This document shows, in pieces, positions 33,752 to 43,834 of a stretch of DNA of 64,000 bases. The position numbers and the translations under genes were made by a program. The number at the start of each line of letters is the position of its first letter. Position 1 is the first letter of the stretch. Source of the DNA: Xenoacremonium recifei (taxonomy: Eukaryota > Ascomycota > Sordariomycetes > Hypocreales > Nectriaceae); contig WOFQ01000001.1 of NCBI GenBank assembly GCA_012184525.1, forward strand, positions 2,632,140 through 2,696,139, written 5' to 3'. Below the pieces are notes generated by a model. It ran no database searches. It saw only the letters and a program-made list of their open reading frames with translations, and was not told the DNA's origin.

Positions 33752-36406
33752 TTGCTTTGCTTTTCATTCACGCTTGCGCCTGATTTATTATTTTATACTC
33801 TATCGACAAAAGCACGTCCATGAGAAACGACCTGGCGAGATCTTTGTTTTATCTGGGAAAAAGGGCATTTTCTTTTTATTTTTATCTTTTTGGATCATCA
33901 TTATCATCAATATACCCCACCAGCGTTGACGGGAAGGCCATCTCCAACTTTCTGCATTGCAAACAAAGGAACGGGAACTACAGGACATTTGGGAAAAAAA
34001 TACCTGTGAATCGAAGAGGAGCGTTACAACAAAAAACCATGGCGCGGAGGTGTGAGCGAGCGAGCGACCGAGTTAGTGACAGGAGCTAGGAATGTATGAC
34101 CGGAAGCGTTGCCCGAGAACGGCACCCCGGCTACCACTACTGTATCACGGATGGATGGATGGATGAATGAATGGATGAATACCTTGGCAAGCCAGCTAAC
34201 TGCTGCGGCTGCTGCTGCATCTCTGCATGCCCTCGAGGCCCCCTCTCCAGACGAGACGGGCGCGGCTACGAGCGGGCGATGGTTACATAGAACAATAAGA
34301 AAGTTAATAATGCACAAATCGAATTGTGTCATGCCGAGTGACTGTGGACGTGGCGGGCCTCATTTTCCCGGGTGAGCGTGACCACGTCTTGCAGCAACAG
34401 CCCTCCTAGCGGTGATGCCATGCCAGCCCATGCGCGGGGAAAAAGGCGTCTGGGGTAACGAAGCAGGAATCTCGCGGGGGAGGGGGGATGTTTTGCGGTT
34501 GTTCGGCACCTCGACCTTCAATATTCCATCATCAGAGGCGCACTCCGCAGTCGGAGCATGGCACGCATCATGTGGTATGTCCTGGTTTTCTTTGCGCTGC
34601 TGGCTCTGGCTCTGACGCAAGGGCCCTGGCTTAGTCTAGGGCTAAACGGCGATGGCTGCCGATCAGCCAGCCCAGTCGCTCTGCTGTGCTGGGAAGACGC
34701 ATGTGATGCCAGCTTTCTCCGCGGCTCCACTTCTCCGGCTGGGGGGAGGCGTATTGAGATGCGAGTTGGTGAGGAGACTATTGAATGGACGCTCGTGACC
34801 GTGTTGACGGCTATGCGTGGCAGGCTAGGGACGGGAAGATGGCAAGAGATGGAGGTGTTGTCATGGCCATTAGTCAGGAGCATATAATGTATATTGCGTA
34901 ATAGTGTACTCTGTACTCCGTACAGGTAGAGGAGCTATTGTAAGTGCTACTACGAACAGGCCCCTAGAGAGCCCCCGAGCCCTTACGTATTAGTCTGGAC
35001 TCTTCAGGGCTACGGCGATGCCCGCACGCGGCTCCGGCCGGACGGCGGCGGTCTCATCCCTGGGATCCAGGGGGCGGCTCCGAGTGGGTTCCTTCTCGGA
35101 ACGCAGCAACTCTCGTCTCGGCGATGATGGGGCCGTTGTGGCGGTGGTTCAGGATCTAAGCCCCGGGGAGGCTCGGAGGTGTCGCAGGTGATAGGGCCAC
35201 GGTGGTTGACAGTTGACTGAAGTTGTCGTAACGCCCGGGACATGGACGACCTTTTCACTTGATTAGCAACCTGAATTGCGCTTATTTTTGGGGATAGCGT
35301 ACAACGAGCAACAGGGACGAAAAGGATTCGATTGTCTCTTGTGATGAGACCTGAAATATCAACATCCCATCATCTCGACATGGCTGAGTCAACCCCCTTT
35401 GCGCTCGCCCAGGACATATAGGCGGATATATTCAACGCGACGCCGTATACTTCAATCCAATATGCTCGCATACCTCTGTCGACGCCAAGGCCAATTGATT
35501 ACGGACTAGACATCCGTAACTGATATAGCAGCGGTAAAGTCAGTTAAGAGTTTAGCCTCTGACAAAATCGAGGAAGATAGTTACAGGCTCCGGCGAATAT
35601 AGGCTGAGCATTCTAGCCGGTGTACCTCAATTGCCCTGGCAGTGGGGTGTGCTCTGGAGGAGAACCACCCGGTGGGAGGTGGTTGAGGTTGTAGAGGCGG
35701 AAGCGTTCTTGGTAGCCGTCCATTTTGTGCACTGGGTTTCTTCGCTGCTTCCCATATATTTCATGAGGTGACGATTTTGAGATGAAGTTTTTAGAAGTAT
35801 GACTTAGTCCAAGCATGTGCGAGAATAATTTATGACCTCGCTTCAACTTGAAGTGCCGTGTGATCTGTAGCCTGTAGCCGTGATTCAGGACCGCCAATTT
35901 TAAACCATGACGCAAAGTGGGATGTTATCATGTACTTTCTTCAAGGACCAACGTATAATCGGTCCCAATCCGAGGCCGTTATCAGAAATACAATATTAAA
36001 AGAATTCTCTAAATCTCGTCGTTTGGTTGTCTTTGTCTAGACTCTTTGATAAACCGGCCTGATCTTTGCTTTATGCCAGTTGTATCTCAAAGCCTGCGAG
36101 CTCGGGCGGATATTAGTACCATTTTAACCAGTGAATATTCGAAAGAACCTGTTGACAATGAAGCATGGGCTTGTTTGCTTGCCAGATCACTTCGAGTTCA
36201 CCTCTCATTCAGTCCTGTCTCGCAATGGGAAGGAGGATACCTGCAGCTCCTTCTCAGTTTCATCTCGCCTTCGTTTGCGTCCACTCTTCGGATAATTATA
36301 AAAAGAGGACGGAGAGCTTAATTATCGTTACTTGAAACCTGGAAATTCGCCATCAGGAATACTAGACAACGACCTCCAACCGTCTTTCCTCGAATAATTT
36401 CTCAAA
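33752..36406. other. Intergenic region
   Basis: About 2.65 kb. It begins with an AT-rich 3' UTR after the arrestin gene and includes a GGAT/GAAT microsatellite near 34.15-34.18 kb. It ends with the promoter of the small five-exon gene. The frame 34558-34887 has no homology signal I can see. A near-palindromic ACTCTGTACTCCGTAC stretch occurs around 34.91 kb. Confidence 0.45.
34148..34180. repeat. Tetranucleotide microsatellite (GGAT)/(GAAT)
   Basis: A short tract of GGAT units grading into GAAT units, interrupted once. It lies in the intergenic region downstream of the arrestin gene. It is a simple-sequence repeat with no evident function. Confidence 0.8.
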
Positions 36407-36986
36407 ATGCCCTCGTAAGTTACTCTCTAAAAGTCCATACTCTCGAGTATGGTCAGATATTGAGCAGTCTTGCTAACATTTTCAAAGCCTGTACATCGAC
36501 TTCGTGCGCGGTAAGAACATCCATGGGCCCTGAGCCACCTAATCAGCATTGAACTTGTATCTAACATGAACACGACCTAGACTACCGCGGAGATATTCCG
36601 CTCATCCCGCAAGTTTGGATCCTCTGCCTGAACCTCATCATCCGAGGTATCAGGATCAAGGTCCTGATCGACGACGTGGAAATGTCGATCAACGAGTCTC
36701 GCCCTGGCTCCGGCCAGCATTTCTTCTACTGGCTGATCAAGAATCAGCTCCTACTTTTCGCGGGCGGTAAGTGCCAATTGCATCCCTAGTAATCTCCTAT
36801 GTACCTGTACTAAGACTCGATCGAAAGAAATCCTTCTGCGCATGGAGGGCGACGACGCTCTCATCCAGACTCGAATATTGTCCGACGAGGGTATGGAACA
36901 GCTGTGCCGTATTGATTTAGAGTTTGCTCTGCTCTTCTTATAACACCCCGCATATTGATGCAGTTCTGAGGAGGCACTCTGCGTAG
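36407..36986 (+). CDS. Small orphan protein, five exons
   Basis: Five exons rebuilt by eye: 36407..36414, 36488..36510, 36581..36766, 36828..36890 and 36964..36986, giving 100 residues. All four introns (57-73 nt) have consensus-like donors (GTAAGT, GTAAGA, GTAAGT, GTATGG) and AG acceptors, and every junction keeps frame, which is hard to get by chance. The product starts MPSLYIDFVRDYRGDIPLIP, has an amphipathic stretch (about 20-45), then GQHFFYWLIKNQLLLFAGEI. It contains no signal peptide and no domain I recognise. Failure to splice the last intron would give a different tail ending in LEFALLFL. Codon use is ordinary and not AT-shifted. It could be a lineage-specific protein. Confidence in the exact ends is moderate. 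Confidence 0.65.
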
Positions 36987-37532
36987 AGAATTCTGTGCCC
37001 GAGGATACTGTCAAGTGGTAATTCTGATAGAGCACGTTCGTGTTTTCCGACCCAGAGGACTTAACTCTCAATCCCCGAAACCCGACTGAAGGGGAGGCGG
37101 CAGTTCACACGTCCTCGAGACGGAGAAAGAAGTGATTGATAGACAGCTTTTCTTTAATTTGAATGACATCCTCTCTTCCCCAACCTCGTCATGTCGCTAT
37201 GATATTCGTTAAGATCTCAACCGTGGTCGTGTGTCATGGTTTTACTCAGGGCTAGCATGCCCTTAGCCAAAAAAGCTCTGAGGTGCACTGGAACATAATG
37301 GAAACTTGAGAGATTGTATTAATCTGCGAAATTAAAGCGATTGAGCGAGTTTTAAATGCCAATTTGATTACTCGCATGATGGCATCGAGAGCTTCCAAGG
37401 AAATGACTAGGCTAGGTAGGGTTCTGTGATAGGGAAAGATCATCGCCTGATGTAAACACAACTTGACAGAAAAGCAGCTGAGAATGAGGAAATGAAGGGA
37501 ATGGGACATCGATACATCCAGGTGATCTCGAC
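36987..37532. other. Short intergenic region
   Basis: 546 bp between two convergent genes, presumably the two 3' UTRs. No feature seen. Confidence 0.5.
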
Positions 37533-39902
37533 TCAAGCCTGACCTCGCTGCTCATCATCGATAGTTTCATCATGATAGAGTTCAGGACATTTCTCAGTTC
37601 GACGCCAGAGAATCCACCTCTTGCACCACCAAGGTAAGACAGTCTTCAGCTGATACTTGGCGTGCGTGCGATCCGGTACCGCAAAGACATAATCGAGCTC
37701 CTCAAGGGTCTTTTGTTTCGTCTCGGGCACGAAAAGGAAGATGAAAAACACGGCCACCAGGTTTAGTCCAGCATAGAAGCCGAAGGCTCCAGCAGGAGAC
37801 ATGGCAGTAAGCATCCTTGGGAAGGTCAGGGATAAAACCGCCGCCCAGAAGTTGTTGGTCGCCACAGCCCATGACATGCCTACCTCACGATGGGACAGCG
37901 GGAAGACCTCGGCCGAGTACATGAACGGAACGGGACCCTCGCCTATACAAACTCGTGAGAAATTGGAATCAATATCGGCCACGCATATACTGACCTGGGG
38001 AGTAAAAGGCTGCGAACAGGTAGACAAACGTTGCAACCGCTCCGATTCGAGCCGTACTATCACTGACATTCGGTTCAATCAGGTAGCAAAGACCGGCGAC
38101 TATATCTAGTATCAGAAGAGTCCATTCAAAGATCTTGAGGGCCAAAACAAACCGAGCAATGTCCAGAACATGTTTGGGAAGGTGAACAGAAGCAGTGCGC
38201 GGCGGCCGAAGGTATCGATCGTCCAGACGGCAGGCCAGGCAAACAGGAAGTTGATCAACCCAAACCCAAAACTGGCCCACAAGGCCGTGTAATCGCTAAT
38301 GCCGCTCTCTTGGAAGATTGTAGAGCTGTAAAAGGCAATGATATTGATACCTAAATGCAGACTTAGTGTTGGGACGTAGCAAGGTTCCTAGCCGTTTCAA
38401 GGAATGACTTACCACACATCTGCTGAGAAATCATAATGATACCCGATGCCCAGGTAGCTCTTCGGACTCGTGGGATCGTAAAAAGCTCGATGAAACGGGT
38501 AACCAAGTTGCTGCTTGTTTTAAGACCGGTTTCTTGGATCATAGCCTCCTCCTGGTCAAGCAAGCAGTGGATGTAGTAAAGATCCCTGGCAGCTTGGAGA
38601 GGTGTGTTTCGCAGCCTCAGAAGTGATCTCCACGCCTTTTCGTATTTGTTCTTTTTCATCAACCATCGAGGACTCTCAGGACAGAACCAAACGCCGAGGA
38701 CAAGGGGAACTGCGGGAATGAAGGCGGATCCAAATTGCAGTCGCCATGAGATGTCACCAGTCTTCCCAACAGCAAGATTGGCACATGCACCCAAGAGAAT
38801 ACCTGTTGAACCAGTATTAGCATGAATCAATTCGAGTGCGCTTCAACCACGTACCAAAGGCTGTCCAGACCTGCCAAGACATAACCAAACCACCTCGGAT
38901 AGAAGCCGGTGCATTCTCGGCAGAGTAGACGGGGACCGTGACTTCCTTCAAACCCATGCCAATTCCTAGGAGCATACTTCCAATCAAATTAGCAACGGAA
39001 AAGATGAGGGATCATGACAACTAGGCTTACCGGCAAGCAGCAAGTTGGCCCCAAGTCTGAGATACGGCCATTCCGAAGGGTGCCAACAGCGAGAAGATCG
39101 CAGCAAGGAAAATCACGCCGCGACGGCCGAAGATTGCGTTCAGAGGGTCAGAAATCCAGGAGGCGCTAGTATCAGGTTTAGAGATTAGCCGTTGTTTCGT
39201 GCATGGGCAAGGTGAAAGCAAGAGTGCTGGACTCACAAAATACACATCGTAATGTAGGGCATGGCATTGACGAGTCCAATGATCCAACTGTTCTTGGCAC
39301 ACGTTCCTTCGTTGGCAACAGGTCCGCAAGAAGATCCCGCGGTGTCGGGTATACCGAGGGCGTCATGAAAAGTAAGGTTGGCGCCATTGGAACCGGTCTG
39401 TAAACAACTCAGTATGCATCGCACTGGACGTCTTGATGAAGAAGCGTACCTGATCCCAACCCTGAATAGCAGCAGCTATGGAGTTGAGGATGATCGTGTA
39501 GTAGAGAGGCCATGGATGCTTCCAACGGTGTGTGACCTCTTCACGCAAGGGCACTTTCTCGTCCTCGTCGAGATCATCCATGGACTCAAAGTTACGAGGG
39601 TTCTGTGCAATCAAGGCTCCCTTCTTGAGTAGCGGGAGGAGATCCTCAGAAAGGCCTCTATTCTTTTGGAATTCAGTTACGTTCGCGAGGAGCTGGTCTC
39701 TGGGGATGCCCCTGAGCGGGTTACGAATCTCTCCAGCGACATTCTCCGTCAGTTCGGTGAGCTTCTCATTGTGGTCCTCCGTTGGGCGATTATCGTCTGC
39801 CTTGTCACTGGTCATGGTGAGCTAGGAAGTCTAGTGGTTGTAGATAGATGGGAACACCTACTGCCCATTGTGAGGCTCCAAGCCGTTCTTCTCAGACGAC
39901 AT
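37533..39902 (-). CDS. MFS sugar-porter family transporter
   Basis: Nine exons: 39902..39862, 39807..39450, 39397..39237, 39165..39031, 38976..38855, 38802..38413, 38350..38153, 38099..37995 and 37942..37533, giving 639 residues. I start at 39902 (MSSEKNGLEPHNG). The 54-nt first intron is in frame when its acceptor CCAG at 39808 is used, and the later ATG at 39812-39810 then falls inside the intron. Sugar-porter signatures are present: PESPRWLMKKN, DTFGRRALLL, GEGPVPFMYSAEVFPLSHRE and PETKQKTLEELDYVF. The N-terminal cytosolic domain of about 110 residues (GIPRDQLLANVTEF, then HRWKHPWPLYYTIIL) and the external loop with Cys after GSNGANLTF mark a fungal subfamily of hexose/polyol/quinate-type carriers. 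It should be a plasma-membrane proton symporter with 12 spans. The substrate is not deducible. Confidence 0.88.
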
Positions 39903-41326
39903 GATGGGATTGAAGTTCAATTGCTCCGATTGTTGGTGTGACTTGGGTGGCTTTTATGGCACCGTGTTTGGGGTCTTGCAAGAAGTTTGATTTTCTCTGG
40001 TGATGGGGGAGGGTTGAGGTTGGACAAACGTGGGGAAGGAAGGAACGGCCGTTTTTGAGAGTGACGCAATGAACTGGAAATTAAGGCATGAACTGATTCT
40101 CTGGCACCTGCCACCAACTACTGGTTATCTTATGATTCGTCTCTTAGCAACTGCTTTCTGCCAAGCCTGGCGAGTTTCGTTCGTTCTCCAACCAACACAT
40201 GTTACTCTACCATCCGCTGATTTCTGCTGACAGCATGTGATGAAAGTCGGCAAACCCTTCATGGGCTGACGTTACTTAAGAGATACCCCATGGTGGCAAC
40301 ATGTACCACTGACTATGGAGGTCATTCTAGTGTTCGGTATGAGGAAAACGTCCACGATGCTTTCCGAAATCGTCTTACATCGCCACGCCATCACGCATGG
40401 ATCAAGTACCAGTACAACTCTATATGCATCAAGCTTTCGATCCTGGCACCGATCCCAGCAGCAGGTCTGGGGTAAAGGCCGAGGTGAGACCGAGCTGTCA
40501 ACTAACAATTTGTCTTTTCGAAGCAACTGTCAGTCTGCCGTGGTGTTGGAGAAGACCGCGGGGTGACGATGCGGAGTTCACACCACACCACCCCCAAATA
40601 ATCGATAGGCTGGGAAATTCCTAAATTCGGCTGCCTAGAAGTCATGTAACCCTCCCTCCTTGGAGTTACATTGGCGAAACCGTTATTGGATATTCCCGTG
40701 ATCCAGGTGACAAAGACCTCTTGGCGATACACCCAGAGTTGTCCAATAACGCAGCTTCTACGCTGGATCCGTGCCAGACCCTTGGGCTCTGGGGGATGAT
40801 CGGCACATGAGAGTGGGCGAATATCATTGCCAAATCATTCAACGGGGTCTACCCTTCGCTTAAGAGAAGCATTATAGTCCCAAGCGAAGAATGGTTCGGC
40901 AGAGCTCAAATTACAAACCTAATTGGCTGTTCAGAATCGTTGGTGACTTGCAAGTAAATTCGGGGTTCTCCAATACCAGGTGGGAAATATTATGACTTTT
41001 CTGAATGTTTAATGTCAAGTAGCATGTGGGAATTCGCGAGGACAACTTCGTTCAGTCCGAGTTTCCTTGATGTATTAGTGTAGCTGTGTGCTACCTATGT
41101 TGAGCTGGGTATATCTAGCTAGGTATTATGAAAGGAAATGTATCCGCCTAAGGCTACTCATGAGCCCTCCCACGCCAAAACTTGGGGATTATGACACCAA
41201 AGTATGCAGCCCAAGTACTCTGCCGCCGCCCTGCTCAATTTCAACCCCATTCGTCAAACTTCTTCACTACTTCTCCTCTCCTGGAGTCTCCTCCATACCA
41301 GTTGTTGCAACTTCAGCTGTCGCAGC
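39903..41326. other. Intergenic region between the two minus-strand transporter genes
   Basis: About 1.4 kb. The first part is the upstream promoter of the sugar-type permease. The last part is the 3' UTR of the DHA2 pump, including an in-frame extension of 20 codons past its stop (41326-41270). No gene seen. Confidence 0.5.
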
Positions 41327-41344
41327 TTAAGCTGTCGCAGCTTC
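41300..41344 (-). repeat. Three tandem 15-bp coding repeats spanning the stop codon of the DHA2 gene
   Basis: Read on the minus strand the units are GAAGCTGCGACAGCT (41344-41330), TAAGCTGCGACAGCT (41329-41315) and GAAGTTGCAACAACT (41314-41300). They encode EAATA, stop-AATA and EVATT. The first two differ only at the first base, which turns Glu into a stop. Confidence 0.9.
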
Positions 41345-43332
41345 CTTAAGCTGTACACCCGCGGCTGTCTCAGCATCAGGTCTGGGCTGAGGCTTCTTGA
41401 CGCTCCTCCACTCCAATGAGCCGGTACCCAGGATAGTGAGGCACGATAGGATCAATCCAACCAGGAAGACCTGGCGAAGTGACTCATTGTAGCCTACCAG
41501 CACGGCTTCTCTCATGTCTTCAGGAACTGCTGCAATCAAAGAAGTCGCACCACCGGAAGTGACAAGCTCTTTGCTGAATCCAGGGATGCCAGCGAGTTTG
41601 CTAAGAAGCTGATTGTCGAGAACGTTCTGTCCAACGGAAACGAACACGGTTGCTCCGACAAGTTGACCAAAGAACATCAGGGCCAGGCCCATGGGCACTT
41701 GTATCTTCGGCAGCACAGTCTGGGTGGCCAGATTTGGGGTCTGGAAACATAGACCCATGCCGAGTCCATAGAGGACTTGGTATCCAGCCCACTTGGCTGC
41801 GCCGCTGTCAACTTGGAGTGTGTACAAAAGACCCGAGCCAATGCACATGAGGACAGTCCCTATCAATCCCAAAGGGTTATAGTAGCCGATCCTCGAGTTG
41901 ATGAGCCCGCCGCCGATTGACGCGACCACCACTCCACCCATCAAGGGCAACAAGTGGACGCCAGAGTCGACAGCCTTGACTCCTTTGATAGCTTGAAACC
42001 ATACCGGGAGGTAGTAGACTAAGGTGGAAATTAGCTCATGGTCCAGATCAAGTTTTCGAAATCTCATGATACGCACTGTAAATATACTGCGACGAGCCGA
42101 TGCAGACCGTCGACCACAGACCTGCTGCTACGGTTCGATTCTTCATGATTTGAGGAGGGATCGTTGCCGTCTCGGGGAAAAAGGCTTGAGAGCCAACGAA
42201 GGCAAGGAGAAGGACTCCGGCAACGACAAGGAGGACGATGATGCGGCTATCGCTCCACTAAGAGGTGGCATTAGTATGGGATTTGACAAGGACAAAGGCT
42301 CGAGAACTTACAGAGTAGGTTTGACCGCCCCATTGAAGTGCAAGCAAAAGGGCTACAACGCCAGGAACAAGGAAGGCGGTTCCCATGGCATCTAGTTGCC
42401 GTAATTTCGATGCCCAGTACATCGTAGAGGTCTGTCGATCAGGGATTTTCATAAAGAGATAGATGAGAACCATTGCTACACCACCGAAAGGAAGATTGAT
42501 ATAGAAACACCATCTCCAGGAGACGTTAGAGGTAAAGCCACCGCCTACCAAGGGACCAAAGATGGAGCAGAGGCCCATGACGGCCCCGAGGATCCCTTGT
42601 GTCTTCGGACGCTTTGCCAAAGGAACCGTGTGAGTTACGGAGATGATCTAATAGGCATATTGTTAGCTCAGGAGATCACGAAAGTTTTGACGAATACTGA
42701 CAGTTCCAGCAAATATGCCGGCAGCACCGATTCCTGAAATCGCTCTGCCGATGATAAATGCAATGGAGCTCGGAGCTGCTCCGCAGATTACAGACGCGAT
42801 CTCGAAAATTGCCAGGCTGATCAGAAGGGTTCCTCTGACAGAGTAGTACGCATAGATTTTGCCGAAAAGAAGCTGGAATGCGCAGCACGTAAGCAAGTAG
42901 CTGCTTCCGTACCAACCGACATCGGGAAGGGAGTTGAATTCGTCCGTGATCTTGGGAATGGCCTAGAGGAAGTCATGAGTATGTTTTCAATTTATGATGC
43001 ATGGTGAAGTGTCGACTTACCGTAGAGATAATGGTCCTGTCCAAACCGACAAGGAACAGGCTCAAGTAGACCGAAGACAGCAAGAGCACAGTCTTCCACT
43101 CAAGCAAGCTTGCTTCAGTCTCTGCAGCACGGGGCTGAGCAGAAGAATCAGTAGTATTGACAAGAGTCTCAGAGGTCTCGACAGGAGTCTCGACGCGAGC
43201 CTCGACAGGAGCTTCCGTGGGTGCCTCCGTGTTTCCCTGAGGTGCCGCCTCGACTTCTTTCATCTCGATGTCAGCAGATTCGCCAGCAGCCGAACCAGAG
43301 TTTCGAGGCGTCGGAGTCGTGGGTCGCGACAT
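41327..43332 (-). CDS. DHA2-family MFS efflux pump
   Basis: Five exons: 43332..43021, 42962..42702, 42647..42312, 42257..42077 and 42018..41327, giving 593 residues. An N-terminal cytosolic domain of about 80 residues contains short Pro/Glu/Thr repeats (EAPTEAPVEARVETPVE). Then come 14 predicted spans with motifs of the 14-TM drug:H+ antiporter family: LVGLDRTIISTAIPKITDEF (motif D1), GRAISGIGAAGIFAGT (motif C-like) and SNVSWRWCFYINLPFGG. Such pumps export toxins, metabolites or xenobiotics at the plasma membrane. The gene diverges from a Zn2Cys6 regulator, a common self-regulated arrangement. The C-terminus ends in three tandem 15-bp units, of which the middle one carries the stop codon. The exon structure is firm; the substrate is unknown. 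Confidence 0.92.
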
Positions 43333-43834
43333 ATTGGACGAAGATGATCTCTAGTGAGTTTCGATCATAACATGAAAGGAGGAGGTTCGAGGGGTTGAAG
43401 GTAAAGAGTCAAGGACGAGTTCTTGGTAGACGAGGGAATGATATTGAAAGGAGTGGAAAGTGAATGGGTCACCGCCTTGAGTGGGAAAGGGAAGATGAAA
43501 TGCATTCACATTTTTAAATCGATAGAGAATTCTCATCATGCTGATTGCTGGGGTGGTAGGGGGCTGTTGTGATTCACTGGCCTTCGTCTCGGTGCATACG
43601 GAGCTTACGGAAGTTAAGGCATTCTCTCGGAAGTTATTGGCTAATTGGAAGGGACATGCGATTGGCCTATGCGGCTCATGGAGACCCCGTCCTCCAAATG
43701 ATCTTCGCTGCCATCACCGCTCTAGCTGATTACAGTTAGCCTGTAACGCGATCCTAAGTGATGTATCTTCCGTCATTTCCTCCGTAACCTCCGACTGCGT
43801 CTTCTTTTACTCCCTTCATCGTCCAGCCCGCCCC
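43333..43834. promoter_or_regulatory. Divergent promoter between DHA2 pump and Zn2Cys6 regulator
   Basis: A 502-bp gap. It holds an exact direct repeat CGGAAGTTA at 43608-43616 and 43628-43636 (20 bp start to start), and a one-mismatch inverted copy CGGAGGTTA on the minus strand at 43793-43785, next to more CGG triplets. Zn2Cys6 proteins bind paired CGG half-sites, so this is a candidate operator for the adjacent regulator. This is an inference from motif shape only. Confidence 0.5.

Noticed and set aside
32158..33783. Long alternative frames over the arrestin gene (541 codons plus strand, 477 codons minus strand at 32246-33679)
   Set aside because: Both are low-complexity Arg/Pro/Ala or Val/Leu/Asp-rich translations caused by extreme GC third-position bias in the true frame, which alone carries arrestin motifs.
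9640..34920. Repeated ACGGAGTA/TACTCCGT octamer in several intergenic regions
   Set aside because: A handful of copies is only slightly above chance for both strands of 64 kb, and positions relative to genes are inconsistent.
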